Shown one piece after another: positions 26,741-33,987 of a stretch of 64,000 nucleotides of DNA. Made by a program: the position numbers and the translations under genes. The first letter of the stretch is position 1, and each line of letters starts with the position of its first letter. The notes below the pieces were generated by a model that ran no database searches, was not told the DNA's origin, and was given only the letters and a program-made list of their open reading frames with translations. Source of the DNA: Haloferax mediterranei ATCC 33500 (GTDB lineage Archaea; Halobacteriota; Halobacteria; Halobacteriales; Haloferacaceae); assembly GCF_000306765.2 (NCBI RefSeq), contig NC_017941.2:1054001-1118000 (forward strand), written 5' to 3'.

Positions 26741-27235
26741 TCAGACGTACACGTTCTCGATAGCCGATTCGACGACTCGGAGCGCGGCGGCCCCCTGTCG
26801 ACGCGGAACGACGACCGCCATCGTGTCGCCAGCGACGCCAGCCGAATCGACGACGACGGACTCGGCATCGAGGCGTGAGAGGACAGTCGTGAGGGCTGCC
26901 GTGTCGACTTCACCCTCGGCAATTATCGCGGTGAGCGGGCCACCGGCCGCAAGGTCGACACCGGCAACCGAGAGAATCGGCTCGTCGTCCGTTTCCTCGA
27001 TATCCTCACCGACGAGTCCGACGCCGCTGCGCATCGTCACGGTCGCCTCGCGGGCATCGGGTTCGAGTTCGGGCAGGTCTTCGGCAAAGCGCCGGAGTGC
27101 GGCCGAAACCGCGTCGTCGTCTCCGAGGTCGAGATAGGAGGCGACGGCGGCATAGTTGACGACGCCCGCACGGAGCGCGGTGAGGAGGAACGGTCGTTCG
27201 CGAACGGCATCGCGCGCGTCGGCGGCGAGAGACAT
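26741..27235 (-). CDS. Haloarchaeal protein of unknown function (DUF7523-like)
   Basis: 164 aa from MSLAADARDAVRERPFLLTALRAGVVNYAAVASYL. The N-terminal third looks like a helical or winged-helix unit (YLDLGDDDAVSAALRRFAEDL). The rest resembles an ACT-type alpha/beta unit (VAGDTMAVVVPRRQGAAALRVVESAI). An ACT-like sensor is a reasonable guess. It is divergent from cbiX. The ATG at 27235 is preferred to one 71 codons upstream. Confidence 0.72.
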   Translation of the reverse strand: MSLAADARDAVRERPFLLTALRAGVVNYAAVASYLDLGDDDAVSAALRRFAEDLPELEPDAREATVTMRSGVGLVGEDIEETDDEPILSVAGVDLAAGGPLTAIIAEGEVDTAALTTVLSRLDAESVVVDSAGVAGDTMAVVVPRRQGAAALRVVESAIENVYV

Positions 27236-27376
27236 ATCTGGGGGGTCGTCGGGCGTGTGCAAAAAGCCGCCGCCATCGACGCTTCGTGAACGGGCGGTGA
27301 ACGCGAGTTGGCTGAACGCCAAGATTCCTTTTCTGGATGCGAAGTTCATAAGACAGTCCCGTCGTAACCCCCGGAC

Positions 27377-28255
27377 ATGCAAGCGCTGGTCATCGTGGCG
27401 CACGGGTCGCACCTGAACCCGGATTCGAGCGCACCCACCTACGACCACGCGGATACTATCCGCGACGTAGACGCGTTCGACGAGGTCCGAACCGGATTCT
27501 GGAAGGAAGAGCCGTCGATTCGTGAAGTCCTCCGAACCGTCGAGTCCGACGAGGTGTACGTGGTCCCGCTTTTCGTCAGCGAGGGCTACTTCACCGAGCA
27601 GGTCATCCCGCGAGAGCTTCGGCTCGATGGGTGGAACGTATCTGACTGGGAGTCCGACGGACTTTCGGCATCACACGTCACGCTCACCGCCGACGACGTA
27701 CCCGAAAAGAGGGTCCACTACTGCGGTCCGGTCGGGACGCACGAGGCGATGACCGATGTCATCGTCCGTCGCGCGGAATCCGTCACCGGCGACCCGAACG
27801 TCGGCGGGGGATTCGGACTCGCGGTCGTCGGTCACGGAACCGAGCGCAACGAGAACTCCGCGAAAGCAATCGAGTACCACGCCGACCGCATTCGAGAGAA
27901 GGGTCGATTCGACGAGGTACAGGCGCTCTACATGGACGAAGAGCCGGAAGTCGACGACGTGACCGACTTCTTCGAGTCCGACGACATCGTCGTCGTCCCG
28001 CTGTTTATCGCGGACGGGTTCCACACGCAGGAGGACATTCCGGAGGATATGGGCCTCACCGACGATTACCGCATGGGCTACGACGTTCCCGCCGCGGTCG
28101 ACGGCCACGATATCTGGTATGCAGGCGCTGTCGGCACCGAGGGCCTGATGGCCGACGTAGTGCTCGAACGCGCCGCCGATGCGGGCGCAGATATCGGCGA
28201 CACGCTCGAAGTCGTCCGCGAACGAACCCGGAAGACGCCGCAGGCGGGTGACTAA
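27377..28255 (+). CDS. cbiX: CbiX-type sirohydrochlorin cobaltochelatase
   Basis: 292 aa made of two CbiX half-domains. The first begins MQALVIVAHGSH with H9; the second has VVGHGTERNENS with H153. Each half also has the VVPLF strand (VYVVPLFVSEGYF and IVVVPLFIADGFH). Inserts cobalt (or iron) into a porphyrinoid ring in early B12 or siroheme synthesis. The next gene starts 2 bp later and encodes a DR2241-like Fe-S protein that is fused to CbiX in some bacteria. The window also encodes a B12 importer. Confidence 0.9.
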   Translation: MQALVIVAHGSHLNPDSSAPTYDHADTIRDVDAFDEVRTGFWKEEPSIREVLRTVESDEVYVVPLFVSEGYFTEQVIPRELRLDGWNVSDWESDGLSASHVTLTADDVPEKRVHYCGPVGTHEAMTDVIVRRAESVTGDPNVGGGFGLAVVGHGTERNENSAKAIEYHADRIREKGRFDEVQALYMDEEPEVDDVTDFFESDDIVVVPLFIADGFHTQEDIPEDMGLTDDYRMGYDVPAAVDGHDIWYAGAVGTEGLMADVVLERAADAGADIGDTLEVVRERTRKTPQAGD

Positions 28256-28257
28256 CG

Positions 28258-29358
28258 ATGGAGCACGCTCTCGATGCGCTCGTCGATGCCGCCGCGACCG
28301 GCGACGGTGTCCACCTCGACGGGCTTCACGTAACGCACCACGACGACGGCTACCGACTGGAGACGCCCGAAGCGGAACAAGACGGTCTCTCCGAAGACGC
28401 ACTCACCGATGCGCTCGCCGACAACACCGACTACGTGACCAACTGGTACTTCTGGAACCGCGTCATCGGTGAGTCCAGCCCGCAACGCCGGGCCTTCCTC
28501 CGGTGGGTCGAAGGCGCAGACGGCGGAGACGGGCGTTCCATCCCGGAACGCTACGACGCGCTTCGAGACGGTCTCCAGCGCGAGTGGGGACAACTCCTCG
28601 TCACGGTCACCATCGATGACCACGGCGAGCGAACCTACGAACTGCGCCACGCCGACGAGACCGACCTCGACGTGTCCGACCTCGACACGTACCACGAACC
28701 GTTCGCAGCGCGACAGTTAGCGACCTACGACGAAAAGGGCCGTTACCGGCCGCTGAAGACCGGCAACAACCTCGCTGGCGGCTGGGTCTTCCCCGACCTC
28801 GACGGCCGCGACCTCGTCGAGGCGGTCGAGACGTTCTACCCAGCGACGGTGCCGAACTGGTATCGCGAGCGCGAGGGCGAACTCGACATCGCTCACTGGG
28901 AGGAGACGATTGAGCGACAGACCGGCATGTACAGTGTCATCGAGACGTGGAACCGCGACGACGGTCACGAACACGTGAACTGGGTCGCCGAGACCTGCTG
29001 TGACGACTCGCAGTGTGTCAAACGGCGGGCGTGGCAGTACGACGACGAGACCGACCTCGACGTTGACGGCGGCGACGGCGTCTTCCCGTGCCGCGAACCC
29101 TGTTCGCTCGTCATCGCGGCATCCCGCAAGTGGACCCGACTCGAATCCGAGGAGACGAACACCTACGAGTTCGAACTCACGCCGTCGGAAAAAGAGCAGG
29201 TCGAAGCGATTATCGAAGCGGTCGCCGACGACCGCATCGACGACATCCGCGAAGCGGACGTATACGAAGGAGCCAACCGCTACCGGACGCGGTTCCTGCG
29301 CGCGAAGTTGTTCGACGACGACGGCAACCTCTGCGGTGTTCCGACGGACGACGAATAG
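28258..29358 (+). CDS. DR2241-family iron-sulfur protein
   Basis: 366 aa. Cysteines that can hold a 4Fe-4S cluster: C247-C248, C253, C278 and C282 (TCCDDSQC, then PCREPC). The N-terminal part contains DNTDYVTNWYFWNR and RRAFLRWVEGA, as in DR2241 proteins. The C-terminal domain (about 295-360, LTPSEKEQVEAIIEAVADD) is helical. Two bp after cbiX, so co-translated. Domain fusion with CbiX elsewhere suggests a redox or metal-handling step in corrinoid synthesis. Confidence 0.85.
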   Translation: MEHALDALVDAAATGDGVHLDGLHVTHHDDGYRLETPEAEQDGLSEDALTDALADNTDYVTNWYFWNRVIGESSPQRRAFLRWVEGADGGDGRSIPERYDALRDGLQREWGQLLVTVTIDDHGERTYELRHADETDLDVSDLDTYHEPFAARQLATYDEKGRYRPLKTGNNLAGGWVFPDLDGRDLVEAVETFYPATVPNWYREREGELDIAHWEETIERQTGMYSVIETWNRDDGHEHVNWVAETCCDDSQCVKRRAWQYDDETDLDVDGGDGVFPCREPCSLVIAASRKWTRLESEETNTYEFELTPSEKEQVEAIIEAVADDRIDDIREADVYEGANRYRTRFLRAKLFDDDGNLCGVPTDDE

Positions 29359-29529
29359 AAATTAAAAACGGCGACGACGGCGACAGCGCCGGCCAACACA
29401 CCGCCCGTCTCGCGTATGGAACACCGAGTGCCCCGAAGACCGTCGCGACCGTCTTCCTTCTTCCCTCCGAGCGACATCGCGAGGGCGAACGCTGAGAATA
29501 TTGATGTATTGATATAATTGCAGTCGCAG

Positions 29530-30108
29530 CTACCAGACCGTCAGCACCAGCGCGACGAGAACGCCGCCGACGACGACGCCAGCACCGAGGGTGATGACGA
29601 AACTTTTGAAGACCGAGGCGACGCCGACCGCGAGTGCGAGCGCCGCGAGGGCGAGAAGCACCAGTGGAACGGTCTGTACGTCGACCCTCGGAAACACGTC
29701 AGCGAGGCTCTCTGTTATGCTCGGTTCCGGTTCGGGCGTCCGCGGCTTCGACAGCGTCTCGTCCACCTCGACCGGCGGTTTTCCATTACTCGGGTTGACA
29801 GTCACGTCGACGTAGACCGTCTCGGACCCGTGTCCGGAGACGATTTTGAGTTTCCCGGTCACCGGTTCGGGCGGCGGAGAAACGAACACATTGACTAACT
29901 TCGTCTGGCCGCCATCTACGAAGTGGTTCCCCTCGGAAAGCGTCATCACCCGCGAAAGTTCGTCATCGACGTGCAGGTGGACGTGGACCGCCTGTCCGCG
30001 GTTTTCGAGTTCGACCGCGAACGTGTCTCTCGTCGAGAACGATGGCGCTACCGAGAGGTCGTGAGGGCGCTCGTCGTTCAGCGTGACGGTGAGCGGCGCG
30101 TTCGACAC
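29530..30108 (-). CDS. Haloarchaeal membrane-anchored protein (DUF7524-like)
   Basis: 192 aa. A beta-rich domain (1-110; VTLNDERPHDLSVAPSFSTRDTFAVELENRG) looks like a CARDB/immunoglobulin-type fold. A linker with Pro and Glu follows, then two hydrophobic helices (about 146-190) ending at the C-terminus. No signal peptide, so the beta domain may face the cytoplasm. It lies 43 bp after the Trm112-like gene on the same strand. Unknown function. Confidence 0.7.
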   Translation of the reverse strand: MSNAPLTVTLNDERPHDLSVAPSFSTRDTFAVELENRGQAVHVHLHVDDELSRVMTLSEGNHFVDGGQTKLVNVFVSPPPEPVTGKLKIVSGHGSETVYVDVTVNPSNGKPPVEVDETLSKPRTPEPEPSITESLADVFPRVDVQTVPLVLLALAALALAVGVASVFKSFVITLGAGVVVGGVLVALVLTVW

Positions 30109-30151
30109 GGTACCACCGTCGGAGCGGGAATAGAAAAACGTTCAGGTCCGG

Positions 30152-30337
30152 TTAGTTATCGCGCATGTCCGGCGGCAGGAGGTTCGGGATACCGTCCTCG
30201 ATGGGGTATACCTCGCCGGTGACCGTGCCGATGAGCCGCCCCTCGATGATTTCATCGCCGTCACGCTCGTCGACTTCCAACTCGAGTTCACTCTTGTCGA
30301 GGGGGTCACAGAGGATGTCCATCAGGGATTCTTTCAT
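30152..30337 (-). CDS. Trm112-like methyltransferase-activator protein
   Basis: 61 aa, full-length for the small Trm112/UPF0434 fold: MDILCDPLDKSELELEV, then GRLIGTVTGEVYPIEDGIPNLLPPDMR. In archaea such proteins bind and stabilise several rRNA/tRNA/protein methyltransferases. Only one cysteine of the usual zinc set remains (ILCDP), common in the archaeal and bacterial short forms. Start MKESLMDIL. Confidence 0.88.
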   Translation of the reverse strand: MKESLMDILCDPLDKSELELEVDERDGDEIIEGRLIGTVTGEVYPIEDGIPNLLPPDMRDN

Positions 30338-30432
30338 CGTCGTGATGGTAGATTGCGCGAAGTAAAAGCGTACGGGTTCGACGCCGTCGAGTCAGCGACC
30401 GGGGGTCGAACTCGTCTCGGTCGTGTGTGTAA

Positions 30433-31764
30433 TTACTCGTCGAACGGGTTCGCGAGGTGGACCGTCTGTTCGCGGTCCGGGCCGATGCCGACGGCGTAGA
30501 CCGGCACATCGAGTTCGTCGGAGATGTAGTCGAGGTAGTCCTGTGCAGCGTCCGGGATGGCGTCGTAGCCTTCCTCGGCGACTTCGGCCCAGTCGACTTC
30601 CGGCCACGGTTCGAACTCCTTTAGGACGGGTTCGCATTCGGCCCAGCGTTCGGTCGTCGCGGGCATGGTCAGGCGCTCTTCGCCGTCGAGTTCGTAGGCG
30701 TGGCCGACCTTGATTTCGTCCAGTCCGGCGAGCACGTCGAGGTGGTTGACGGCGATGCCGGTGAAGCCGCTTGCGCGCGCGGCGTGGCGGAGCATCGGGA
30801 TGTCGAGCCAGCCGATACGGCGCGGGCGACCGGTGACGGTACCGAACTCGCCGCCTTTCTCGCGGATGAAGTCGGCGAGTTCCTCGTCGTGGTCGTTGTC
30901 TTTCAGTTCGGTCGGCATCGGTCCCTCGCCAACGCGCGAGAGATACGCCTTGACGATGCCGACGACTTCACCCTGTCCGACGACGGTCGGTCCGAGACCG
31001 GAGCCGGTGGACGCACCGCCTGCCGTCGGGTTCGAGGAGGTCACGTACGGGTAGCTCCCGTGGTCGATGTCGATGAGCGTTCCCTGTGCGCCCTCGAACA
31101 TCACGTTCTCGCCGGATTCGCGCCGCTCGGCGAGGAAGTCGCCACAGTTGACCGTCATGTCGTCTTCGCGGAGGCGACGGCCGAACTCGGTGTACTCGTC
31201 GACGAGTGCTTCGATATCACACTCGTCGCCTGCTTCGAGACCGTACACGTCTTCGATGAGCGCTCGCTTCTGCGGAACGACGTACTCCAGTCGCTGGCGG
31301 AGTACCTCGGGGTCCAAGAGGTCGCCGACGCGGATACCGCGGCGGCCCACCTTGTCCTCGTAGGTGGGGCCGATGCCGCGTCCGGTCGTGCCGACGGTCA
31401 GGTCCGAGTCGGCCTTCGCTTCCTCCTCGATGTTGTCGAGGCGGCGGTGATACGGCATAATCACGTGCGCGCGCTTTGCGAGGCGCACGTCGGGGTCGAG
31501 ACCCTGCTCACGGAGGTCGTCAATTTCGGAAAAGAGCGTCCGGGGATTGATGACACAGCCGTTTCCGAGCACGCCGACCTTGCCGCGGACGGCCCCGCTC
31601 GGGACGAGCGAAAGCTTGTACTCCTCGCCGTCTTCGACGACCGTGTGTCCGGCGTTGTCGCCGCCTTGGTATCGAACGACGATATCAGCGTCGCCGCCCC
31701 AGAGGTCGACGAGCGCGCCTTTGCCCTCGTCGCCGAGTTGCGAACCGACGATGGTAACAGTCAT
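30433..31764 (-). CDS. purA: Adenylosuccinate synthase
   Basis: 443 aa. Commits IMP to AMP synthesis using GTP and aspartate. Motifs: GSQLGDEGKGALVD P-loop at 7-20, RYQGGDNAGHTVV at about 31-43, and GTTGRGIGPTYEDK near 124. FEGAQGTLIDIDHGSYPYVTSSN and GRPRRIGWLD follow. Intact. Its promoter region is divergent from the regulator gene at 31997. Confidence 0.97.
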   Translation of the reverse strand: MTVTIVGSQLGDEGKGALVDLWGGDADIVVRYQGGDNAGHTVVEDGEEYKLSLVPSGAVRGKVGVLGNGCVINPRTLFSEIDDLREQGLDPDVRLAKRAHVIMPYHRRLDNIEEEAKADSDLTVGTTGRGIGPTYEDKVGRRGIRVGDLLDPEVLRQRLEYVVPQKRALIEDVYGLEAGDECDIEALVDEYTEFGRRLREDDMTVNCGDFLAERRESGENVMFEGAQGTLIDIDHGSYPYVTSSNPTAGGASTGSGLGPTVVGQGEVVGIVKAYLSRVGEGPMPTELKDNDHDEELADFIREKGGEFGTVTGRPRRIGWLDIPMLRHAARASGFTGIAVNHLDVLAGLDEIKVGHAYELDGEERLTMPATTERWAECEPVLKEFEPWPEVDWAEVAEEGYDAIPDAAQDYLDYISDELDVPVYAVGIGPDREQTVHLANPFDE

Positions 31765-31956
31765 ACGTCGGCCGTTCCCCGCGCCGCACTAAACAGATTA
31801 CGGTCGCGCCCGGAAACAGACTCACGTTCGTGCATATGTTGTTAATTGATAGGACCAATACTGCCATAAACACGCATTAACGTGACGACGGATAACACAA
31901 CGGTTAATTAGTGCCCTCGACAAGGTCGGGCTATCTCATTATTCGCCGTCTCGGAG

Positions 31957-31976
31957 GGTAAGGCTTAAAGCCTACC
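31957..31976 (+). promoter_or_regulatory. Palindromic operator overlapping a TATA box
   Basis: ggta(a)ggctt-a-aagcctacc: two arms that pair over nine bases with one bulged A, centred 30 bp before the ATG at 31997. The centre, cttaaag, is the only TATA-like sequence at that distance. A bound dimer would block TBP, so repression by the small DNA-binding protein encoded just downstream is the simple reading. Confidence 0.65.
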
Positions 31977-31996
31977 AAGAAGAGTTAACAAATGGC

Positions 31997-32302
31997 ATGA
32001 TAGACCGACTTGAGAAAGAAGTTGATATGTTGGAGCGCCATCTGCAGGTTCTGAAGATGGTCATCGAGAGTGAGCCGATTGGCATCGTCAAGATGTCCAA
32101 CGAGACGGGTTATCCGCACCACAAAGTTCGGTATTCCCTTCGCGTTCTCGAAGAAGAGAACCTTATCGAGCCCTCCAGCCAGGGTGCGATTACGACCGAG
32201 CGGACACAGGAATTCGTCGACGAACTTGACGACAAGCTCGACGAGATTGTCAACAAGCTCGAATCGATGAAAATCGAAGAAGCGGCTGAAGTCGAAAACT
32301 AA
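31997..32302 (+). CDS. Small winged-helix DNA-binding protein
   Basis: 101 aa. An N-terminal helix (MIDRLEKEVDMLERHLQVLKMVIESEP) leads into a winged helix (GIVKMSNETGYPHHKVRYSLRVLEEENLIEPSSQGAITTE). A C-terminal coiled coil (FVDELDDKLDEIVNKLESM) probably dimerises. Widely kept in haloarchaea in my memory. The leaderless promoter with a palindrome over its TATA box suggests autoregulation. Confidence 0.85.
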   Translation: MIDRLEKEVDMLERHLQVLKMVIESEPIGIVKMSNETGYPHHKVRYSLRVLEEENLIEPSSQGAITTERTQEFVDELDDKLDEIVNKLESMKIEEAAEVEN

Positions 32303-32437
32303 TCTCCGATACGCGCGGTCGTTCTATCCTGTTTCGTACGACGAGTCTCACCGGGCACGTCTTCGATCCGGCCGCGTTAGCTACATCTCTCTTCGTCGCG
32401 TATGCAGCGTACTCTCGGTGAGAGCCGTTTCCATGTC

Positions 32438-33835
32438 TCACGTCGAGACGGGACGTTGTGCGTGCGCGTCGCTCGCATTCTGACCCTCCTCGGGACCGCT
32501 TCGAATCGAAGTGAGCCGCTCGGCAACTCGCTCCGGTTCGTCGACGAATGCGAGCGAATGGCAGTAAAAACGGTACGGCTCCGTCTCCGCAGCATCGTCC
32601 GTCCGGTCGAGTGCGACCATCGCTGCGTCCGTCGCCGGCGGACTGTCGAACAGCGCCCTCTCGGCGGTCGCGTCACGGATAGCGTCGAGCGGAACGCACC
32701 ACTGGACGGCGTCGAGGCGGCGGTCATAGGCGACGAGTTCGTCGTCGGACAATCGGTATTCGAGCGCGCCGAACGCCAGTTCAAAGTGAACGACGCCGAT
32801 GAGTGCGACGACGCCGATGTACGCGCCGAGCGTCGCCACGGTCGCCGCACCGAGAAGCGGGAGCGACGTGATTCCCCAGACCTCGTGACCGACGAGCGGG
32901 ACGCCGACCAACAGCACGACTGCGATGGCGTACTGTCCTTCGACCCGACGAAAACTGCTCGCGGCGTTGCCGAACGGCAGGAGGCTGTCCACCGCGCCCG
33001 CGAGCCGGACGGCGCGTCGGTTCGGCCGAATCGTCGAGCACGGTTCGCCGCTCGGAAGCGAGGAGACCGTCGACGACGCCGAGTCAGTCGTATTCGCGGA
33101 CGACCGAGTCGATTCCGTCGCCCCAGCCGCGTCGCCAAACGAGCGAATGTCGCGGACCGTTCGCCCGACAACGACGAGCCCCGCAACGAGCGTCAGGAGG
33201 TCACCCACTTCGGGACCCGTCGCGTGCAGGGCGGTGAGGAACCACAGCGGGACCCAGTACAGCATCCACAACCCGAAACGCCACCGCGGTGCGACGGCCC
33301 CTGCGGTCGGCCACTCCGAGCGCGCGTGGTTCCGAACGAGGAGTCCGTGTTTCGCGGCGGAAGCGAGCGTGCCCGCGGCGAGAATCAGCGGCGTTGGCCG
33401 CGACCAGAACTCGTCGAACACCGGCGACGAGACGACTTTCGACGACACCCCGACGGCCGCCACCGGGATAAAAAAGAACAGCGAGAGGAAGACGACGTTC
33501 ACGAAGGGCCGCACGTTGTGGAGCGACACCGGTGGCAGCCGGTCGGCCACGGTGACGGACCCGACTTTCGCCGAGAAGAAGCGGAAAAACCCCTGCTCGT
33601 ACGGCGACAGCGTCGAGTTCCCGCCTTCTGGCGCGGGAGCGGCCCCGGTCGGCGAAACCGTCTCCCGAGGCGCGGCGAACAACGTCTGGCACGTCCGCCG
33701 AACCAGCGACGTGGTCAGGTCGAGCCAGGAGAGGACGACGACCGCGTACAGCGGGTGCGAGGACGTGACGACGGCTGCCACCGCGACGAGTCCGACCCCG
33801 AGTACAGCGAGATACGACGACGGAGACCGCTTCAC
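32438..33835 (-). CDS. Polytopic membrane protein (DUF6498-like)
   Basis: 465 aa. Helices at the N-terminus (YLAVLGVGLVAVAAVVTSSHPLYAVVVLSWLDL) and several more to about 210. A polar Ser/Thr-rich loop (about 222-262) is followed by two more helices (IAVVLLVGVPLVGHEVW, LGAYIGVVALIGVVHFELAFGAL). A soluble C-terminal part (about 350-465) contains the YRLSDDELVAYDRRLDAVQWCVPLDAIRDA segment, which resembles a PH-like stretch. The first helices recall DUF6498. A minus-strand TATA-like element lies about 30 bp upstream (attattaaaa, in 33859-33872). Confidence 0.7.
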   Translation of the reverse strand: MKRSPSSYLAVLGVGLVAVAAVVTSSHPLYAVVVLSWLDLTTSLVRRTCQTLFAAPRETVSPTGAAPAPEGGNSTLSPYEQGFFRFFSAKVGSVTVADRLPPVSLHNVRPFVNVVFLSLFFFIPVAAVGVSSKVVSSPVFDEFWSRPTPLILAAGTLASAAKHGLLVRNHARSEWPTAGAVAPRWRFGLWMLYWVPLWFLTALHATGPEVGDLLTLVAGLVVVGRTVRDIRSFGDAAGATESTRSSANTTDSASSTVSSLPSGEPCSTIRPNRRAVRLAGAVDSLLPFGNAASSFRRVEGQYAIAVVLLVGVPLVGHEVWGITSLPLLGAATVATLGAYIGVVALIGVVHFELAFGALEYRLSDDELVAYDRRLDAVQWCVPLDAIRDATAERALFDSPPATDAAMVALDRTDDAAETEPYRFYCHSLAFVDEPERVAERLTSIRSGPEEGQNASDAHAQRPVST

Positions 33836-33987
33836 TGGTCGCCACTCCGGACCGTTCGATTTTAATAATACTGATAAGATACGAAACCGACTCAGTTCGA
33901 GGCAGACTCAGGTGTTGTCCCCGAACGTCACAATGCGGCGACGACCCAGTCAGAATTTGGAGGTGCGGCGAATTCGCCGGTGTGGTT

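Noticed and set aside
25461..27137. 558-aa plus-strand frame opposite cysS
   Set aside because: Antisense shadow; cysS has intact HLGH and KMSSS motifs.
30700..31845. 381-aa plus-strand frame opposite purA
   Set aside because: Antisense of purA, which is full length with all signatures.
31765..31950. Possible replication origin in the A/T-rich gap near purA
   Set aside because: No orc1/cdc6 gene nearby and no repeated origin-recognition boxes; the A/T content is explained by divergent promoters.
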